NCBI GenBank assembly: GCA_903922465.1
Contig: CAIXTV010000067.1
Span: forward strand, 1 to 64,000
DNA from: an uncultured bacterium
GTDB taxonomy: Bacteria; Bacteroidota; Bacteroidia; Bacteroidales; CAIXTV01
Reading direction: 5' to 3'
DNA length: 64,000 nt
Both the position numbers and the translations under genes were made by a program. This document shows, one piece after another, positions 40,386 to 51,173 of the stretch (position 1 is its first letter; each line of letters starts with the position of its first letter). The notes below the pieces were generated by a model. That model worked only from the letters and a program-made list of their open reading frames with translations, did not search any database and was not told the origin of the DNA.

Positions 40386-41051
40386 TTAATAATTAATTGT
40401 ATACTGGACAGTATCAAAAGCATTGCAGAATACTGAATCCGTATGAAGATTCATGTTCCCGAATTTTATTACAGTCCATACAATTTTAGTCCATTGATCT
40501 CCGTATGTTTTGCAGGTAGTTGTGGAATGATATGAAGTTCCGGCTCCGGTAATTTGATTATCAGAGCAACACTGGCTGCAAAATAAAGGCGATTGGGTTG
40601 TATAATAATATGTAATTCTATCGGTGCTATCATTAGGAGAAACATTATTAACATTTAGGGTTAAAAATCCTTCAGAATAAATATTGAAATTTTGTGTGTA
40701 AGAGTTGTCATTTTCAAATAGGGTCGGACTTAAATCCACTGAATTGGAGAAGTAGCCCTGTTTCACCACCGCTACTCTTAAACCAACAGGTTTCCCATCA
40801 ATACTGGTGGCAAAAGAATAATTCCCACTTCCATCTGTGGTGGTTAATCCAACCTGATTATAGTTAGAATTATAAGTTCCCGAGGTGATCAGACTGGCAG
40901 AAAGAACCACCGTTGCATTGGCTACCCCTTGATTTTGATTGGGGGCAAATACGTTGCCCGAAAGAGTCACTTTAAATGTATTGTCTTTTTTACAAGTAGT
41001 AAATAAAAAAAGGCATAAGGGAATCCAGCATAAAACGATTAATTTTTTCAT
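40386..41051 (-). CDS. Lipoprotein with carboxypeptidase-regulatory-like domain
   Basis: Lipobox LFLFTTC; VTLSGNVFAPNQNQGVANATVVLSASL...TTDGSGNYSFATSIDGKPVGLRV. Confidence 0.75.
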   Translation of the reverse strand: MKKLIVLCWIPLCLFLFTTCKKDNTFKVTLSGNVFAPNQNQGVANATVVLSASLITSGTYNSNYNQVGLTTTDGSGNYSFATSIDGKPVGLRVAVVKQGYFSNSVDLSPTLFENDNSYTQNFNIYSEGFLTLNVNNVSPNDSTDRITYYYTTQSPLFCSQCCSDNQITGAGTSYHSTTTCKTYGDQWTKIVWTVIKFGNMNLHTDSVFCNAFDTVQYTINY

Positions 41052-41054
41052 GGC

Positions 41055-43469
41055 TTAATATATTGAAGGAAATTGGTTGGGATTATATTCATGCATCATT
41101 TTGTAAACAGCATCAAAAACATCTTCGGCATTAGGATTCGAAAAGTAGTCGCCATCAGTTCCATAAGCTGCCCGATGGGCTTTGCCTGTGAGGGTTTTAG
41201 GTGCAGCATCCAAAAAGTCAAACCCGTTTTGTATCTCCAGCACTTGATGCATCATAAAGGCAGTGGCACCGCCGGGCACATCTTCATCGAAAAACATAAT
41301 TTTATTTGTTTTCTTTAGCGATTCAAGAATACTATGGTTCAAATCAAAAGGCAAGAGGGTTTGAACATCAATCAATTCTGCCGAAATACCGAACTCTTTG
41401 AGTTGTGTTAAAGCGTCCTGGGCAATTCTCACGCAAGAGCCATAAGTAACAATAGTAATATCGGTACCTTCTGCAATTATTTCAGGAACTCCAAGCGGAA
41501 TGCGGAAGTTACCAATATTAAGCGGGAGTTTTTCTCGCAGTCGGTATGCATTCAATGGTTCAATAATTAAAGCAGGATCATCGGAAGCGAGCATGGTATT
41601 ATAAAAACCTGCTGCCTGCGTCATATTACGAGGAACCAAAACATATACCCCCCTAATAGAATTTATCACCATACTTAATGGGGATCCCGAATGCCAAATG
41701 CCTTCGAGGCGATGCCCGCGGGTAGAAATTATCATTGGAGCCATTTGTCCGTTTCGTGTACGATAGCGCAGTGTAGCCAGATCGTCGCTGATTACCTGTA
41801 ATCCATATAATAAATAATCGAAATACTGAATTTCGGCAATGGGACGGAATCCACGAATGGCTAAACCCAGGGCTTGTCCAATAATGGTTGCTTCGCGAAT
41901 GCCGGTATCAAAAATGCGGTTTTCGCTATATTTCTTTTGCAAACCTTCCATGGTTTGATTTACTCCTCCAATTAAACCCACATCTTCTCCAAAAGCAACC
42001 AATAAAGGATTATCTTCAAATAATTTATCGAAATTCAAATTCAAGACCTCCCGGCCTGTTACTAAAGGCGATTTGTTATCATATAATGGGGGAACCGATG
42101 CAATGCGCAGCGCACTTCTTTCTGTTTCGCAATACAGGTGTGAACTGTAGCGGAAAATATCTTCATCAATTTCCTTATTCAACCATAAGGTGACATTTTT
42201 CTTTAGAGACTTCTCTGGACTACAAGTATTGCAAATCAAGCGTAGGATTTTCTTTGCAGATGAAACCACATCTTTCCTTACAGGTTCGGCAATAGCATTG
42301 AGCTCAGCCATCAGGGTTTCAATTTTTCCGGTTTTCTTACATTTGCACGTACTGATGTTTACCAATTCCTTCAACTCTTCTCTTTTCTTAAGAATGGGGG
42401 TGAGATAATGTGACCATGCCGCTTTTTTTGCAGACTTTATGGTTTCTATTGCATTCTTTTCAATTAGTTCAAGTTCATTTTCTTTTGCAATACCATTGGT
42501 AAGTATCCAGTTTTTAAAATGCAATAAACAATCATTATTCTTTTCCCATTCCAATAAGTCTGCCGACTTATATCTTTCATGTGAACCGGATGTGGAATGC
42601 CCCTGAGGTTGTGTAAGTTCATCTATATGAAACAACACAGGAATATGTTCTTTCCTGCATTTTTCAATTCCTTCGCGATAGGCGTGTATTAAATTAGGAT
42701 AATCCCATCCTTTGATTTTGTAAATATAAAAGCCCTCACCTTTCTCGTTTATTTCGAAACCCTTAAGTATTTCAGAGATACTTTGTTTTGTGGTTTGGTA
42801 TTTCTTGGCTACAGAGATTCCCCAACCATCGTCCCACACCGAAATGGCTAAAGGAACTTTCAACACCCCTGCTGCATTAATGGTTTCGAAAAAATGTCCT
42901 TCCGAAGTACTGGCATCGCCAATAGTGCCGAAAGCTACTTCATTTCCGTTGATTGAAAAATCAGTTTTAGAAGATAATTCCTTATTATTTTTATATAGTT
43001 TTGATGCCAATGCCAGACCTAATAATCTCGGCATTTGTCCGGCCGTAGGCGATATATCAGCGGAAACATTCTTCACCTCCATAGTGTTTTTCCAATTGCC
43101 ATTTTCATCCAGTATTCTTGTGGCAAAGTGGTTATTCATCATTCGGCCACCATTTGAAGAATTGGAATGTATATCTGTATCGCCATAAAGCAATGCAAAA
43201 AAACCTTCCCACGAAAGTAATCCTGCTGCATTCATAAAAGTTTGATCGCGGTAATATCCCGAACGCCAATCGCCCTTTTGAAACACTTTCGACATGACCA
43301 ATTGAGGGAGTTCCTTCCCGTCACCAAATATTCCGAATTTTGCCTTTCCCGTTAGGACTTCTTTTCTGCCCAATATGCTTGCCTGCCGGCTTTCCCATGC
43401 AATTTGGTAATCGGTCAATACTTCTTCCTTTGTGAGTTGAAGCGAAAGTAATGTAGCGTTTTCCGCCAT
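41055..43469 (-). CDS. Branched-chain 2-oxoacid dehydrogenase E1, alpha-beta fusion
   Basis: ThDP E1 alpha motif GTIGDASTSEGHFFETINAAGV; E1 beta FGEDVGLIGGVNQTMEGLQKKYSENRIFDTGIREATIIGQALGLAIRGFRPIAEIQYFDY. Confidence 0.92.
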   Translation of the reverse strand: MAENATLLSLQLTKEEVLTDYQIAWESRQASILGRKEVLTGKAKFGIFGDGKELPQLVMSKVFQKGDWRSGYYRDQTFMNAAGLLSWEGFFALLYGDTDIHSNSSNGGRMMNNHFATRILDENGNWKNTMEVKNVSADISPTAGQMPRLLGLALASKLYKNNKELSSKTDFSINGNEVAFGTIGDASTSEGHFFETINAAGVLKVPLAISVWDDGWGISVAKKYQTTKQSISEILKGFEINEKGEGFYIYKIKGWDYPNLIHAYREGIEKCRKEHIPVLFHIDELTQPQGHSTSGSHERYKSADLLEWEKNNDCLLHFKNWILTNGIAKENELELIEKNAIETIKSAKKAAWSHYLTPILKKREELKELVNISTCKCKKTGKIETLMAELNAIAEPVRKDVVSSAKKILRLICNTCSPEKSLKKNVTLWLNKEIDEDIFRYSSHLYCETERSALRIASVPPLYDNKSPLVTGREVLNLNFDKLFEDNPLLVAFGEDVGLIGGVNQTMEGLQKKYSENRIFDTGIREATIIGQALGLAIRGFRPIAEIQYFDYLLYGLQVISDDLATLRYRTRNGQMAPMIISTRGHRLEGIWHSGSPLSMVINSIRGVYVLVPRNMTQAAGFYNTMLASDDPALIIEPLNAYRLREKLPLNIGNFRIPLGVPEIIAEGTDITIVTYGSCVRIAQDALTQLKEFGISAELIDVQTLLPFDLNHSILESLKKTNKIMFFDEDVPGGATAFMMHQVLEIQNGFDFLDAAPKTLTGKAHRAAYGTDGDYFSNPNAEDVFDAVYKMMHEYNPNQFPSIY

Positions 43470-43595
43470 AAAATAGTATTTGTTAAACGTATTTGCGAGT
43501 TGCCATACAAAGATAATACATTCACGGAATTTCAGGCAAAATGCCGGTATTTATTTTGTGAAATCTGCTTTCTTTATTTTATTAAGAACGGCTAT

Positions 43596-44048
43596 TTACT
43601 CTTTTTGTTTAGTATCGATAAAAATAGTTACAGGTCCATCATTGATGAGTTTCACCTGCATCATGGCTCCGAATTCCCCTGTTTTAACAGATAAACCACT
43701 GCTCACTTTCATTTGTTTAATAAAGGATTCATACAATGGGATCGCAATGTCGGGTTTTGCCGAACGAATGTAGGAGGGGCGGTTGCCTTTCTTTGTAGAG
43801 GCATGTAAGGTAAACTGACTAACTACCAATATTTCACCCTTAACATCTCTAACCGATACATTCATCACCCCTTCAGCATCATTAAAAATCCTGAGTTGTG
43901 ATATCTTGGCACAAAGCCATTCAATATCTTCAAAAGTATCGGCTTCTTCAATTCCCAACAACACAAGCAAGCCCTTTCCTATTGAAGCTGTTAGTTGCTC
44001 ATGAATACTAACAGATGCTTCCGAAACCCTTTGAATAATGGCTCTCAT
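43596..44048 (-). CDS. dtd: D-aminoacyl-tRNA deacylase
   Basis: MRAIIQRVSEASVSI; ILVVSQFTLHASTKKGNRPSYIRSA; KTGEFGAMMQVKLINDGPVT. Confidence 0.96.
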   Translation of the reverse strand: MRAIIQRVSEASVSIHEQLTASIGKGLLVLLGIEEADTFEDIEWLCAKISQLRIFNDAEGVMNVSVRDVKGEILVVSQFTLHASTKKGNRPSYIRSAKPDIAIPLYESFIKQMKVSSGLSVKTGEFGAMMQVKLINDGPVTIFIDTKQKE

Positions 44049-44051
44049 TTT

Positions 44052-44999
44052 TCAATCCCATTCGTTTTCGTTAAAGTACTCATCTTTCATAATTCCAATA
44101 TAATTTGAATAGCGCGAAACACTTATTTCACCACTTTTCAATGCTTCTTTCACAGCACAGCGGGGCTCATGCTGATGAGTGCAGTTATAATACTGACATT
44201 TTGAAAGCAATTCTTTCATTTCGGGGAAATACAAAGCCACTTCTTCCTTCAGAAAATCAATTAACCCGAACTCTTTTATGCCGGGAGTATCGATGATAAA
44301 ACCCCCGTTGGCTATTTCGTGCATCTCGGCAAAAGTAGTAGTGTGTATGCCTTTTTTGTGATAGGCAGAAATATTCTCCACCTTGAGTTGAAACTTGGGG
44401 TCAATGGCATTTATCAAACTTGATTTCCCCACCCCTGAGTGACCCGAAAACAAATTTATTTTCCCCTTCAGTTCTTCACATAATTCCTCAATATCCTCAG
44501 GGTCGAAAGAAGAAATGATTTTACCCGGGTAGCCGATTCCTTCATACATTGCCAGAAGTTCTCTTGCAGAGGTGAATTGTTCTTCAGTAAGCAGGTCTTT
44601 TTTATTAATTAGAATAGTTGCAGGAATATGATATGCCTCGGCAGTAACCAAAAAGCGGTCGATAAAACCGCTTGAAGTGCGGGGTTGGGCAATGGTGGCT
44701 ATTAAATACGCTTTATCAATATTTGCTGCCAACACATGGGTGCTTTTGGAAAGATTGGTGGCTTTCCGGATGATATAATTGAAGCGTTCCTTAATTTCGC
44801 TAATCTGACCCACCCCATCAGGCATAATGGTGAATTCAACCCTGTCGCCCACAGCAATGGGGTTGGTGGCTTTAATTCCTTGTATTTTAAACTTTCCCTT
44901 CAGGCGGCATTCTAACTTTGTACCATCAGCGTTTCTGACAGTATAGCTGCTCCCCATTGATTTGATGACTAAGCCTTCCAAACAGTTATCTTTAAACAA
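44052..44999 (-). CDS. rsgA: Ribosome small subunit-dependent GTPase A
   Basis: NKKDLLTEEQ, FSGHSGVGKSSLINAI, DTPGIKEFGL, C-terminal zinc site CQYYNCTHQHEPRCAV. Confidence 0.96.
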   Translation of the reverse strand: MFKDNCLEGLVIKSMGSSYTVRNADGTKLECRLKGKFKIQGIKATNPIAVGDRVEFTIMPDGVGQISEIKERFNYIIRKATNLSKSTHVLAANIDKAYLIATIAQPRTSSGFIDRFLVTAEAYHIPATILINKKDLLTEEQFTSARELLAMYEGIGYPGKIISSFDPEDIEELCEELKGKINLFSGHSGVGKSSLINAIDPKFQLKVENISAYHKKGIHTTTFAEMHEIANGGFIIDTPGIKEFGLIDFLKEEVALYFPEMKELLSKCQYYNCTHQHEPRCAVKEALKSGEISVSRYSNYIGIMKDEYFNENEWD

Positions 45000-45261
45000 T
45001 TTGATAATGTTTTCGAATAGGAGAAATAATCTCCCACGAACATTTTAAGCCTTCAGGAAAAGTTACAAAATCTCCTTCTTTAATAACAAAAATTCCTTTA
45101 GCGGTTTTGATTTTTGCTTCTCCGCTCAAAATTAAACATTGTTCTTCTTCGTCATATAATTCCATAAAATGGGATTTCCCCTTTTTCCAAATGGGCCACT
45201 GACGGATGTTTCGCTTTAGAATTTCTTCTTCGCTAAGCTTTTCAATTAGGATTGATGGCAT
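44992..45261 (-). CDS. Cupin-domain protein
   Basis: 89 aa; EEEQCLILSGEAKIKTAKGIFVIKEGDFVTFPEGLKCSWEI. Confidence 0.8.
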   Translation of the reverse strand: MPSILIEKLSEEEILKRNIRQWPIWKKGKSHFMELYDEEEQCLILSGEAKIKTAKGIFVIKEGDFVTFPEGLKCSWEIISPIRKHYQIV

Positions 45262-45419
45262 ATTTTATTTGTTTGGGGTATATATATATAAATAACGCAC
45301 AAGAAAGCATCTTTATAAACTGAGGTTTGAAAACCTGAAATTAAAAAGTAAAAAGAAACCTTTTATTTTTAATTCATTTAAGGCAAAAGTTCTATTTTTA
45401 ACAAGGACAATCATGAAGA

Positions 45420-46163
45420 TTATATTTTACTGTTAATCAGCGGATTTGTGCTAAGAAGCAACTCAAAAGCTTTAGTTTTAACAGCAATCTTAAGTCCTTC
45501 AAGGTAATTTACATTATGCATATCTGTCCCAGCAAGGTCATAAAACCTGAGTTTTACCAATTGTTCTGCCATTTTTCTTACTACGGTATCGTAATAACCA
45601 CCCAAAGAATTAATGTTAAGTTGAAGTAGCACTCCCCTGTCTTTAAGTTCTTCAAATTTTTTAATTTGATTAAACCAATATGAATATCGTTCAGGATGCG
45701 CAAGAATTACTTTATAACCTTCTAGTTGAAGGTTGAATATCACAGTAGTAAGGTTGGGATAAGGCATAAAATATGATAGTTCAACAAGTATATATTTATC
45801 ACCAAAATATAATAATTCATGGTTTTCTAATTTTTCTTCAAACCCCTCATCTATAAGGTATTCGGCGGCAGCTTCTATTTCAATGTCAATATTGGCAAGT
45901 TTAAGGGCAATTTTCAACTCGTCCAAGCCTTTTTTGATAATTTGAGGGGTGTTTTTAAAAAATTCAGCTTGAATATGAGGGGTGGTAATAAGTTTTTGAT
46001 ATCCCATTTCCTTCATTGCTCTTATTAGGCTCAACGACTCTTCAATGGATTTCACACCATCATCAATTCCTGGGATAAAGTGTGAGTGCATATCCATTTT
46101 AAGAAGCGAGAGATCAATCGGGGTTTCAGGCTTTGAAGAAAATAATTTGTTGAAAAATCCCAT
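45420..46163 (-). CDS. CpsB/YwqE-type PHP tyrosine-protein phosphatase
   Basis: DMHSHFIPGIDDGVKSIEESLSLIRAMKEMGYQKLITTPH; HPERY; AGTDMHN. Confidence 0.9.
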   Translation of the reverse strand: MGFFNKLFSSKPETPIDLSLLKMDMHSHFIPGIDDGVKSIEESLSLIRAMKEMGYQKLITTPHIQAEFFKNTPQIIKKGLDELKIALKLANIDIEIEAAAEYLIDEGFEEKLENHELLYFGDKYILVELSYFMPYPNLTTVIFNLQLEGYKVILAHPERYSYWFNQIKKFEELKDRGVLLQLNINSLGGYYDTVVRKMAEQLVKLRFYDLAGTDMHNVNYLEGLKIAVKTKAFELLLSTNPLINSKI

Positions 46164-46168
46164 TGGGT

Positions 46169-47224
46169 TTATCTTTTTATATATTGCTGTTCATAGTAGG
46201 ATTGATATGCACCAGAGGTAACATTGTCAAGCCAAGGTTCATTGTTCAAATACCATTCAACAGTTAAGTTGAGTCCTTGTTCAAATTGGAGGGAAGGCTC
46301 CCAGTTTAATTCGGTTTTAATTTTACTTGCATCAATAGCATAACGCATATCATGTCCAGCACGATCTTTTACAAAAGTAATAAGTGATTCGGATGTACCA
46401 TCTTTTCTGTTCAAATGCTTATCCATTAATTTACATAAAAGCATAATCAAATCGATGTTTTTCCATTCGTTGTTTCCCCCAATATTGTAAGTTTCTCCAG
46501 TAATTCCTTTATGAAAGATTAGATCTATTGCCTTAGCGTGATCAACAACATAGAGCCAGTCCCGTATATTTTCGCCTTTTCCATATACAGGAACAGCTTT
46601 CATATTCTTGATATTATGAATAGCCAATGGTATCAGTTTTTCTGGAAACTGATAAGAACCATAGTTGTTAGAACAATTTGAAAGAACAACAGGTAGCTTA
46701 TATGTGTGATAAAATGCTCGTACCAAATGATCTGCGCTGGCTTTTGATGCAGAATAAGGGCTACGAGGTGAGTATGCGGTTGATTCAGTAAAGAAACCTT
46801 CATTTCCTAAAGAGCCATACACTTCATCCGTTGAAATAAAATATAGAAGCTTATTTTCAAAATCTTCTTTCCATTGTTTGCGAGCAGCATTCAATAAATT
46901 TACAGTCCCAATGATATTTGTAAAAATAAATTCATTAGGATTACTTATTGAGCGGTCAACATGTGATTCGGCGGCTAAATGGATGATTCCATCAAAACGA
47001 TATTTTTCAAATAGACACTCAATATATGCCTCGTCAACGATATCGCCTTTTTCGAAAACATAATTTGGAGAATCTTCAATATCTGTGATATTTAAAAGAT
47101 TTCCAGCATAAGTAAGCTTATCCAAGTTCACGATTAAGTAATCTGGATATTTTTGAACAAATAGGCGAACGACATGGGAGCCAATAAAACCGGCGCCTCC
47201 TGTAATTAAAATTGTTTTTTTCAT
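46169..47224 (-). CDS. rfbB: dTDP-glucose 4,6-dehydratase-like
   Basis: ITGGAGFIGSHVVRLF, AAESHVDRSISNP, STDEVYGSLG, YSASKASADHLVRAF, RDWLYVVDHAKAI. Confidence 0.93.
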   Translation of the reverse strand: MKKTILITGGAGFIGSHVVRLFVQKYPDYLIVNLDKLTYAGNLLNITDIEDSPNYVFEKGDIVDEAYIECLFEKYRFDGIIHLAAESHVDRSISNPNEFIFTNIIGTVNLLNAARKQWKEDFENKLLYFISTDEVYGSLGNEGFFTESTAYSPRSPYSASKASADHLVRAFYHTYKLPVVLSNCSNNYGSYQFPEKLIPLAIHNIKNMKAVPVYGKGENIRDWLYVVDHAKAIDLIFHKGITGETYNIGGNNEWKNIDLIMLLCKLMDKHLNRKDGTSESLITFVKDRAGHDMRYAIDASKIKTELNWEPSLQFEQGLNLTVEWYLNNEPWLDNVTSGAYQSYYEQQYIKR

Positions 47225-47227
47225 AAA

Positions 47228-48220
47228 TTAATCAATTGGATAATAGACTTTTGTTAGCCATTTATTGGTGTCAGGTTCGGTTTTAGGGTCTGTAATATAT
47301 ACTTCCCAAGGAGAACCAGTAACTTTTCTTTTTTGTTTAGCAACCCATTTATCAATTGCTTCGTGTGCAATGCCTGACCTTTCGTATGCACCGTAATAGT
47401 CAGCAACTACAACTTTGCCCCCTTTTAATTCATGGCACTTCACTTTCCCTGTTAATAAAATTCGTTTATCAATAGGAATAGCTGCTTCAAACACCACTTT
47501 CTCTGGCGAATAATTTAGGTAAATAGCAAATGGAGGGTTCGAAATCTTACATTTATTTTTCTCTGCAACAGCCATAATTCCAGCATATAACCCATTGAAT
47601 TTCTCACCCAATTCTTTATCACTACATGAGTCTGAAATACCAAGATAATAGTAGGAAGTAAAGGTTGTTTCTTCTATTTTAAGCTTTGGCAAAGACTCGC
47701 ATAAGCTTTTTAATTTGGAGAGTCCTTTATCATAGTCATTACCAATAAATTTATCCATAAATAAGCCAAAATACTTTGCAATAGGGTTAAAACCCAAATC
47801 AAGCTTCATCCACCAGCTAACGTTTACATTTGTGTCGTTTTGGGTAAAGTTGAACCCCGCTTTGGCATTATTTTTATCTCCGAAATTGATATTCATTTCA
47901 ATTATATCGAATGGCTTCGATTCAGTAATTTCTAACCCTCCATTACCAACCTTACTATTCTTACTTTCCCAATGATAAGAAGCCCCTTTACCTGAAGCAA
48001 TTTCGTTGAAACTTAGTTTCATCGAAGTATCAATCTTAAACCAAGGTGACCACTTACCCCAATTTGATAAAGTATTAATTTGTTCGAAAATGGCTTCTTT
48101 TGAAGAAACGATTGTTATTTTACGTACAACATAAACTTGTGAAGGAAGAAAGAAAGAAACGACAACCAACAATACTAAAAAAATGGCTAATCCTATAAAA
48201 ATCCTCTTAATTGATTTCAT
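47228..48220 (-). CDS. SRPBCC family plus GyrI-like domain protein
   Basis: N-terminal TM, then EAIFEQINTLSNWGKWSPW (SRPBCC) and C-terminal GyrI-like DYYGAYERSGIAHEAIDKWV. Confidence 0.78.
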   Translation of the reverse strand: MKSIKRIFIGLAIFLVLLVVVSFFLPSQVYVVRKITIVSSKEAIFEQINTLSNWGKWSPWFKIDTSMKLSFNEIASGKGASYHWESKNSKVGNGGLEITESKPFDIIEMNINFGDKNNAKAGFNFTQNDTNVNVSWWMKLDLGFNPIAKYFGLFMDKFIGNDYDKGLSKLKSLCESLPKLKIEETTFTSYYYLGISDSCSDKELGEKFNGLYAGIMAVAEKNKCKISNPPFAIYLNYSPEKVVFEAAIPIDKRILLTGKVKCHELKGGKVVVADYYGAYERSGIAHEAIDKWVAKQKRKVTGSPWEVYITDPKTEPDTNKWLTKVYYPID

Positions 48221-48326
48221 GATTTTTTTCTTTAAAATATTTTGCTAATTTACAAAATATTTTGTTTGGGAATCTTTTTCTCTTTTCTCAAAGGAAATAA
48301 AAACACCCAATAATCATTGGTAGTTA

Positions 48327-49622
48327 TTATAAACTCCAATAGGTGTGGTTTTTAATTTTGCCCCTATAAATTCCTTTAACATCAACAATAATAGCTTTTT
48401 CTGATGTTATTGTTGAGAAGTAATTCTCGTCTAATTCTAAGTATGGTTGATGATTAACGGCAATAATAACGGCATCATAATCTTTTCCGATATTTTCAAT
48501 CAATTCAAATCCATACTCGTGTTTAAGTTCTTTTGAGGAAGCATAAGGATCAACAACTTCAACATGAATGCCATAGGATTTTAATTCGCTGATTACGTCT
48601 GCAACCCTTGAATTGCGAATATCGCTGACATCTTCTTTAAAGGTAGCACCCATCACCAATACTTTTGCATTTAAAACATTCAAGCCAGCTGAAATAATTT
48701 TCTTTACGGTTTGCTTTGCAACATAAAACCCCATAGAGTCGTTTACAAAACGTCCTGAATTGATAATTTGCGCATGATAACGGAATTCTTTAGCTTTATA
48801 AGTTAGATAATAAGGATCTACGCCAATGCAATGGCCACCAACAAGACCTGGAAAGAATTTAAGGAAATTCCATTTGGTGCCTGCTGCTTCGAGAACCTCA
48901 TAGGTGTTAATTCCCATTCGGTTGAAGATAATTGAAAGTTCGTTCATCAAAGCTATGTTGACATCGCGTTGTGTGTTTTCGATTATCTTAGCAGATTCAG
49001 CTACTTTAATAGAGGAAGCACGATGCACGCCCGCTTTTACTACCAATTCATATACTTTTGCTACTATGTCCAATGATTCATCGTCACAACCGGAAACTAC
49101 TTTGGTTATGGTAGTAATTGTATGTTCCTTATCGCCTGGGTTTATTCTTTCAGGAGAGAAGCCAACTTTAAAATCTTTAACGAATTTTAAACCTGAAAGT
49201 TCTTCAAGGATGGGGATACAATCTTCTTCGGTACATCCTGGATAAACAGTGCTTTCATACACAACATAGTCTCCTCTTTTTAACACTTTGCCAACGGTGC
49301 GGGTTGCAGCAAGTAGTGGGGTGAGATCGGGAAGATTATGATCATCAATAGGAGTTGGAACAGCTACAATATGAAAGGTTGCATCTTTAAGATCTTCAAG
49401 CTTGGCTGTAAACAATATATCGCAATTGTCAAATGCTTCTGAGGTCAGTTCTTCGCTTGGGTCAATATGATTTCTCATCATTTCCACACGGTCTTCTTTA
49501 ATATCAAAACCGACTACTTTGATTTTTTTAGCAAATTCAAGTGCGATGGGTAAGCCAACATATCCTAATCCGATAACTGATAATTTTGTTTGTTTGTTAA
49601 TGAGTTGTTCGTAGAGATTCAT
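48327..49622 (-). CDS. Nucleotide-sugar (UDP-HexNAc-type) dehydrogenase, WbpA/TviB-like
   Basis: VIGLGYVGLPIALEFA, SPERINPGDK, GLVGGHCIGVDPYYLTYKA, GATFKEDVSDIRNSRV. Confidence 0.92.
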   Translation of the reverse strand: MNLYEQLINKQTKLSVIGLGYVGLPIALEFAKKIKVVGFDIKEDRVEMMRNHIDPSEELTSEAFDNCDILFTAKLEDLKDATFHIVAVPTPIDDHNLPDLTPLLAATRTVGKVLKRGDYVVYESTVYPGCTEEDCIPILEELSGLKFVKDFKVGFSPERINPGDKEHTITTITKVVSGCDDESLDIVAKVYELVVKAGVHRASSIKVAESAKIIENTQRDVNIALMNELSIIFNRMGINTYEVLEAAGTKWNFLKFFPGLVGGHCIGVDPYYLTYKAKEFRYHAQIINSGRFVNDSMGFYVAKQTVKKIISAGLNVLNAKVLVMGATFKEDVSDIRNSRVADVISELKSYGIHVEVVDPYASSKELKHEYGFELIENIGKDYDAVIIAVNHQPYLELDENYFSTITSEKAIIVDVKGIYRGKIKNHTYWSL

Positions 49623-49632
49623 AGTGAATGAT

Positions 49633-50613
49633 TTAAATGGTTTTTAATATTGGATGATAATCGCCAATTAGGCCTATAGGTTCTGCGTTTCTTATTTGAA
49701 AAACTGTTTCAATGCTCTTTCGAGCATCTTCCAATCCGTATCCATTACCCGAAAGAATGTGCTGATAACTCAGGGTATGCAAATCAGTAAATCCATCGCT
49801 GAATTCAATTTCCTGATTTTCTATTTTAATAGATCTGAAAGTTCGTTGGTTTCTTTGTTTTGCTTCCTCAGGTAGATTATTTGCATCAATTGACAAAAAC
49901 CATCTAACACGAGCTTTTTTAAGCATCATAAAACCTGCTGCTGATTGAGGTGTAGACAAATGTACTTTACTTTCTTTCATCTCTCCAAATATCCATTCGA
50001 GCATGTCGAAGAAATGAACACCAATATTGGTAGCAACTCCACCTGATTTGCTCATATCGCCTTTCCAAGATGTAAAGTACCAACTCCCTCTAGAAGTGAT
50101 ATAGGTTAAATCGATATCAAAAATCTTATCGGCAGGGGCTTTTTCAACTTCTTCTTTCAATTTCATTATTGATGGGTGAAGTCTTAATTGCAAAATGGTA
50201 AATATCTGTTTGTTTGATTCCTTCTCAATGGTTTGTAAGGCATCAATATTCCATGGATTTAATACTATCGGTTTTTCACATATAGCATAAGCGTCATTTC
50301 TCAAAGCAAGGCGTATGTGGGAATCGTGAAGATAATTGGGCGAACAAATGCTTACGAAGTCAATTTTATATTCACCTTTTCGTCTTAGTTTATCTAAATG
50401 ACGATCGAAACGTTCAGGTTCGAGGAAAAAAGAAGCTTGTGGAAAATAAGAATCAATAATTCCAATACTATCGAATTTATCAAGTGCAGAAACTAGGTTA
50501 TTCTTTGTTTCTTTAATCGCTTTCATATGGCGCGGGGCAATATAACCTGCGGCACCTATCAAGGCAAAATTGTATTTATCGTTTATCATTTTTATCCAAT
50601 TTTTGTTACACAA
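49633..50613 (-). CDS. Gfo/Idh/MocA oxidoreductase, WbpB/WlbA-like
   Basis: FALIGAAGYIAPRHMKAIKET, FVSICSPNYLHDSHIRLALR, CEKPIVLNPWNID. Better start may be MINDKYNF (~50586). Confidence 0.88.
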   Translation of the reverse strand: MCNKNWIKMINDKYNFALIGAAGYIAPRHMKAIKETKNNLVSALDKFDSIGIIDSYFPQASFFLEPERFDRHLDKLRRKGEYKIDFVSICSPNYLHDSHIRLALRNDAYAICEKPIVLNPWNIDALQTIEKESNKQIFTILQLRLHPSIMKLKEEVEKAPADKIFDIDLTYITSRGSWYFTSWKGDMSKSGGVATNIGVHFFDMLEWIFGEMKESKVHLSTPQSAAGFMMLKKARVRWFLSIDANNLPEEAKQRNQRTFRSIKIENQEIEFSDGFTDLHTLSYQHILSGNGYGLEDARKSIETVFQIRNAEPIGLIGDYHPILKTI

Positions 50614-51173
50614 TTATCTTTTAAAAGATATTTTTCTTTGCTTTCGGGACATTCTGCAATGCCCTCTTCCTTGAATTGAAGACGATGACCATATTCGCTC
50701 ATCCAACCCGACTGACGTGCAGGATTCCCAATCATCAATGCATAGGCAGGGACTTCTTTTGTTATCACTGCTCCGGCTCCGATGAAAGCAAACTCACCTA
50801 TTTCGTGGCCACAAACTATAGTAGCATTGGCACCAATGCTCACTCCTTTTCTAACTATGGTTTTAGAATATTGGCTTTTGCGATTAACAGCGCTGCGAGG
50901 ATTGATGACATTGGTGAAAACCATAGATGGTCCCAGAAACACATCATCTTCACATATAACTCCTGTGTATATTGAAACATTGTTCTGTATCTTTACATTA
51001 CTTCCTAAAATAACTTCGGGTGAAATGACAACATTTTGACCAATATTACAGTTTTCACCAATAACACAATTGCTCATTACATGCGAAAAATGCCATATTT
51101 TGGTTCCTTTGCCTATTTTGCATCCTTCGTCGATATAGGATGATTCGTGAGCAAAATATTCTTTTTCCATCAT
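50592..51173 (-). CDS. Left-handed beta-helix N-acetyltransferase, WbpD/WlbB-like
   Basis: Hexapeptide repeats: SYIDEGCKIGKGTKIWHFSHVMSNCVIGENCNIGQNVVISPEVILGSNVKIQNNVSIY. Confidence 0.9.
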   Translation of the reverse strand: MMEKEYFAHESSYIDEGCKIGKGTKIWHFSHVMSNCVIGENCNIGQNVVISPEVILGSNVKIQNNVSIYTGVICEDDVFLGPSMVFTNVINPRSAVNRKSQYSKTIVRKGVSIGANATIVCGHEIGEFAFIGAGAVITKEVPAYALMIGNPARQSGWMSEYGHRLQFKEEGIAECPESKEKYLLKDNCVTKIG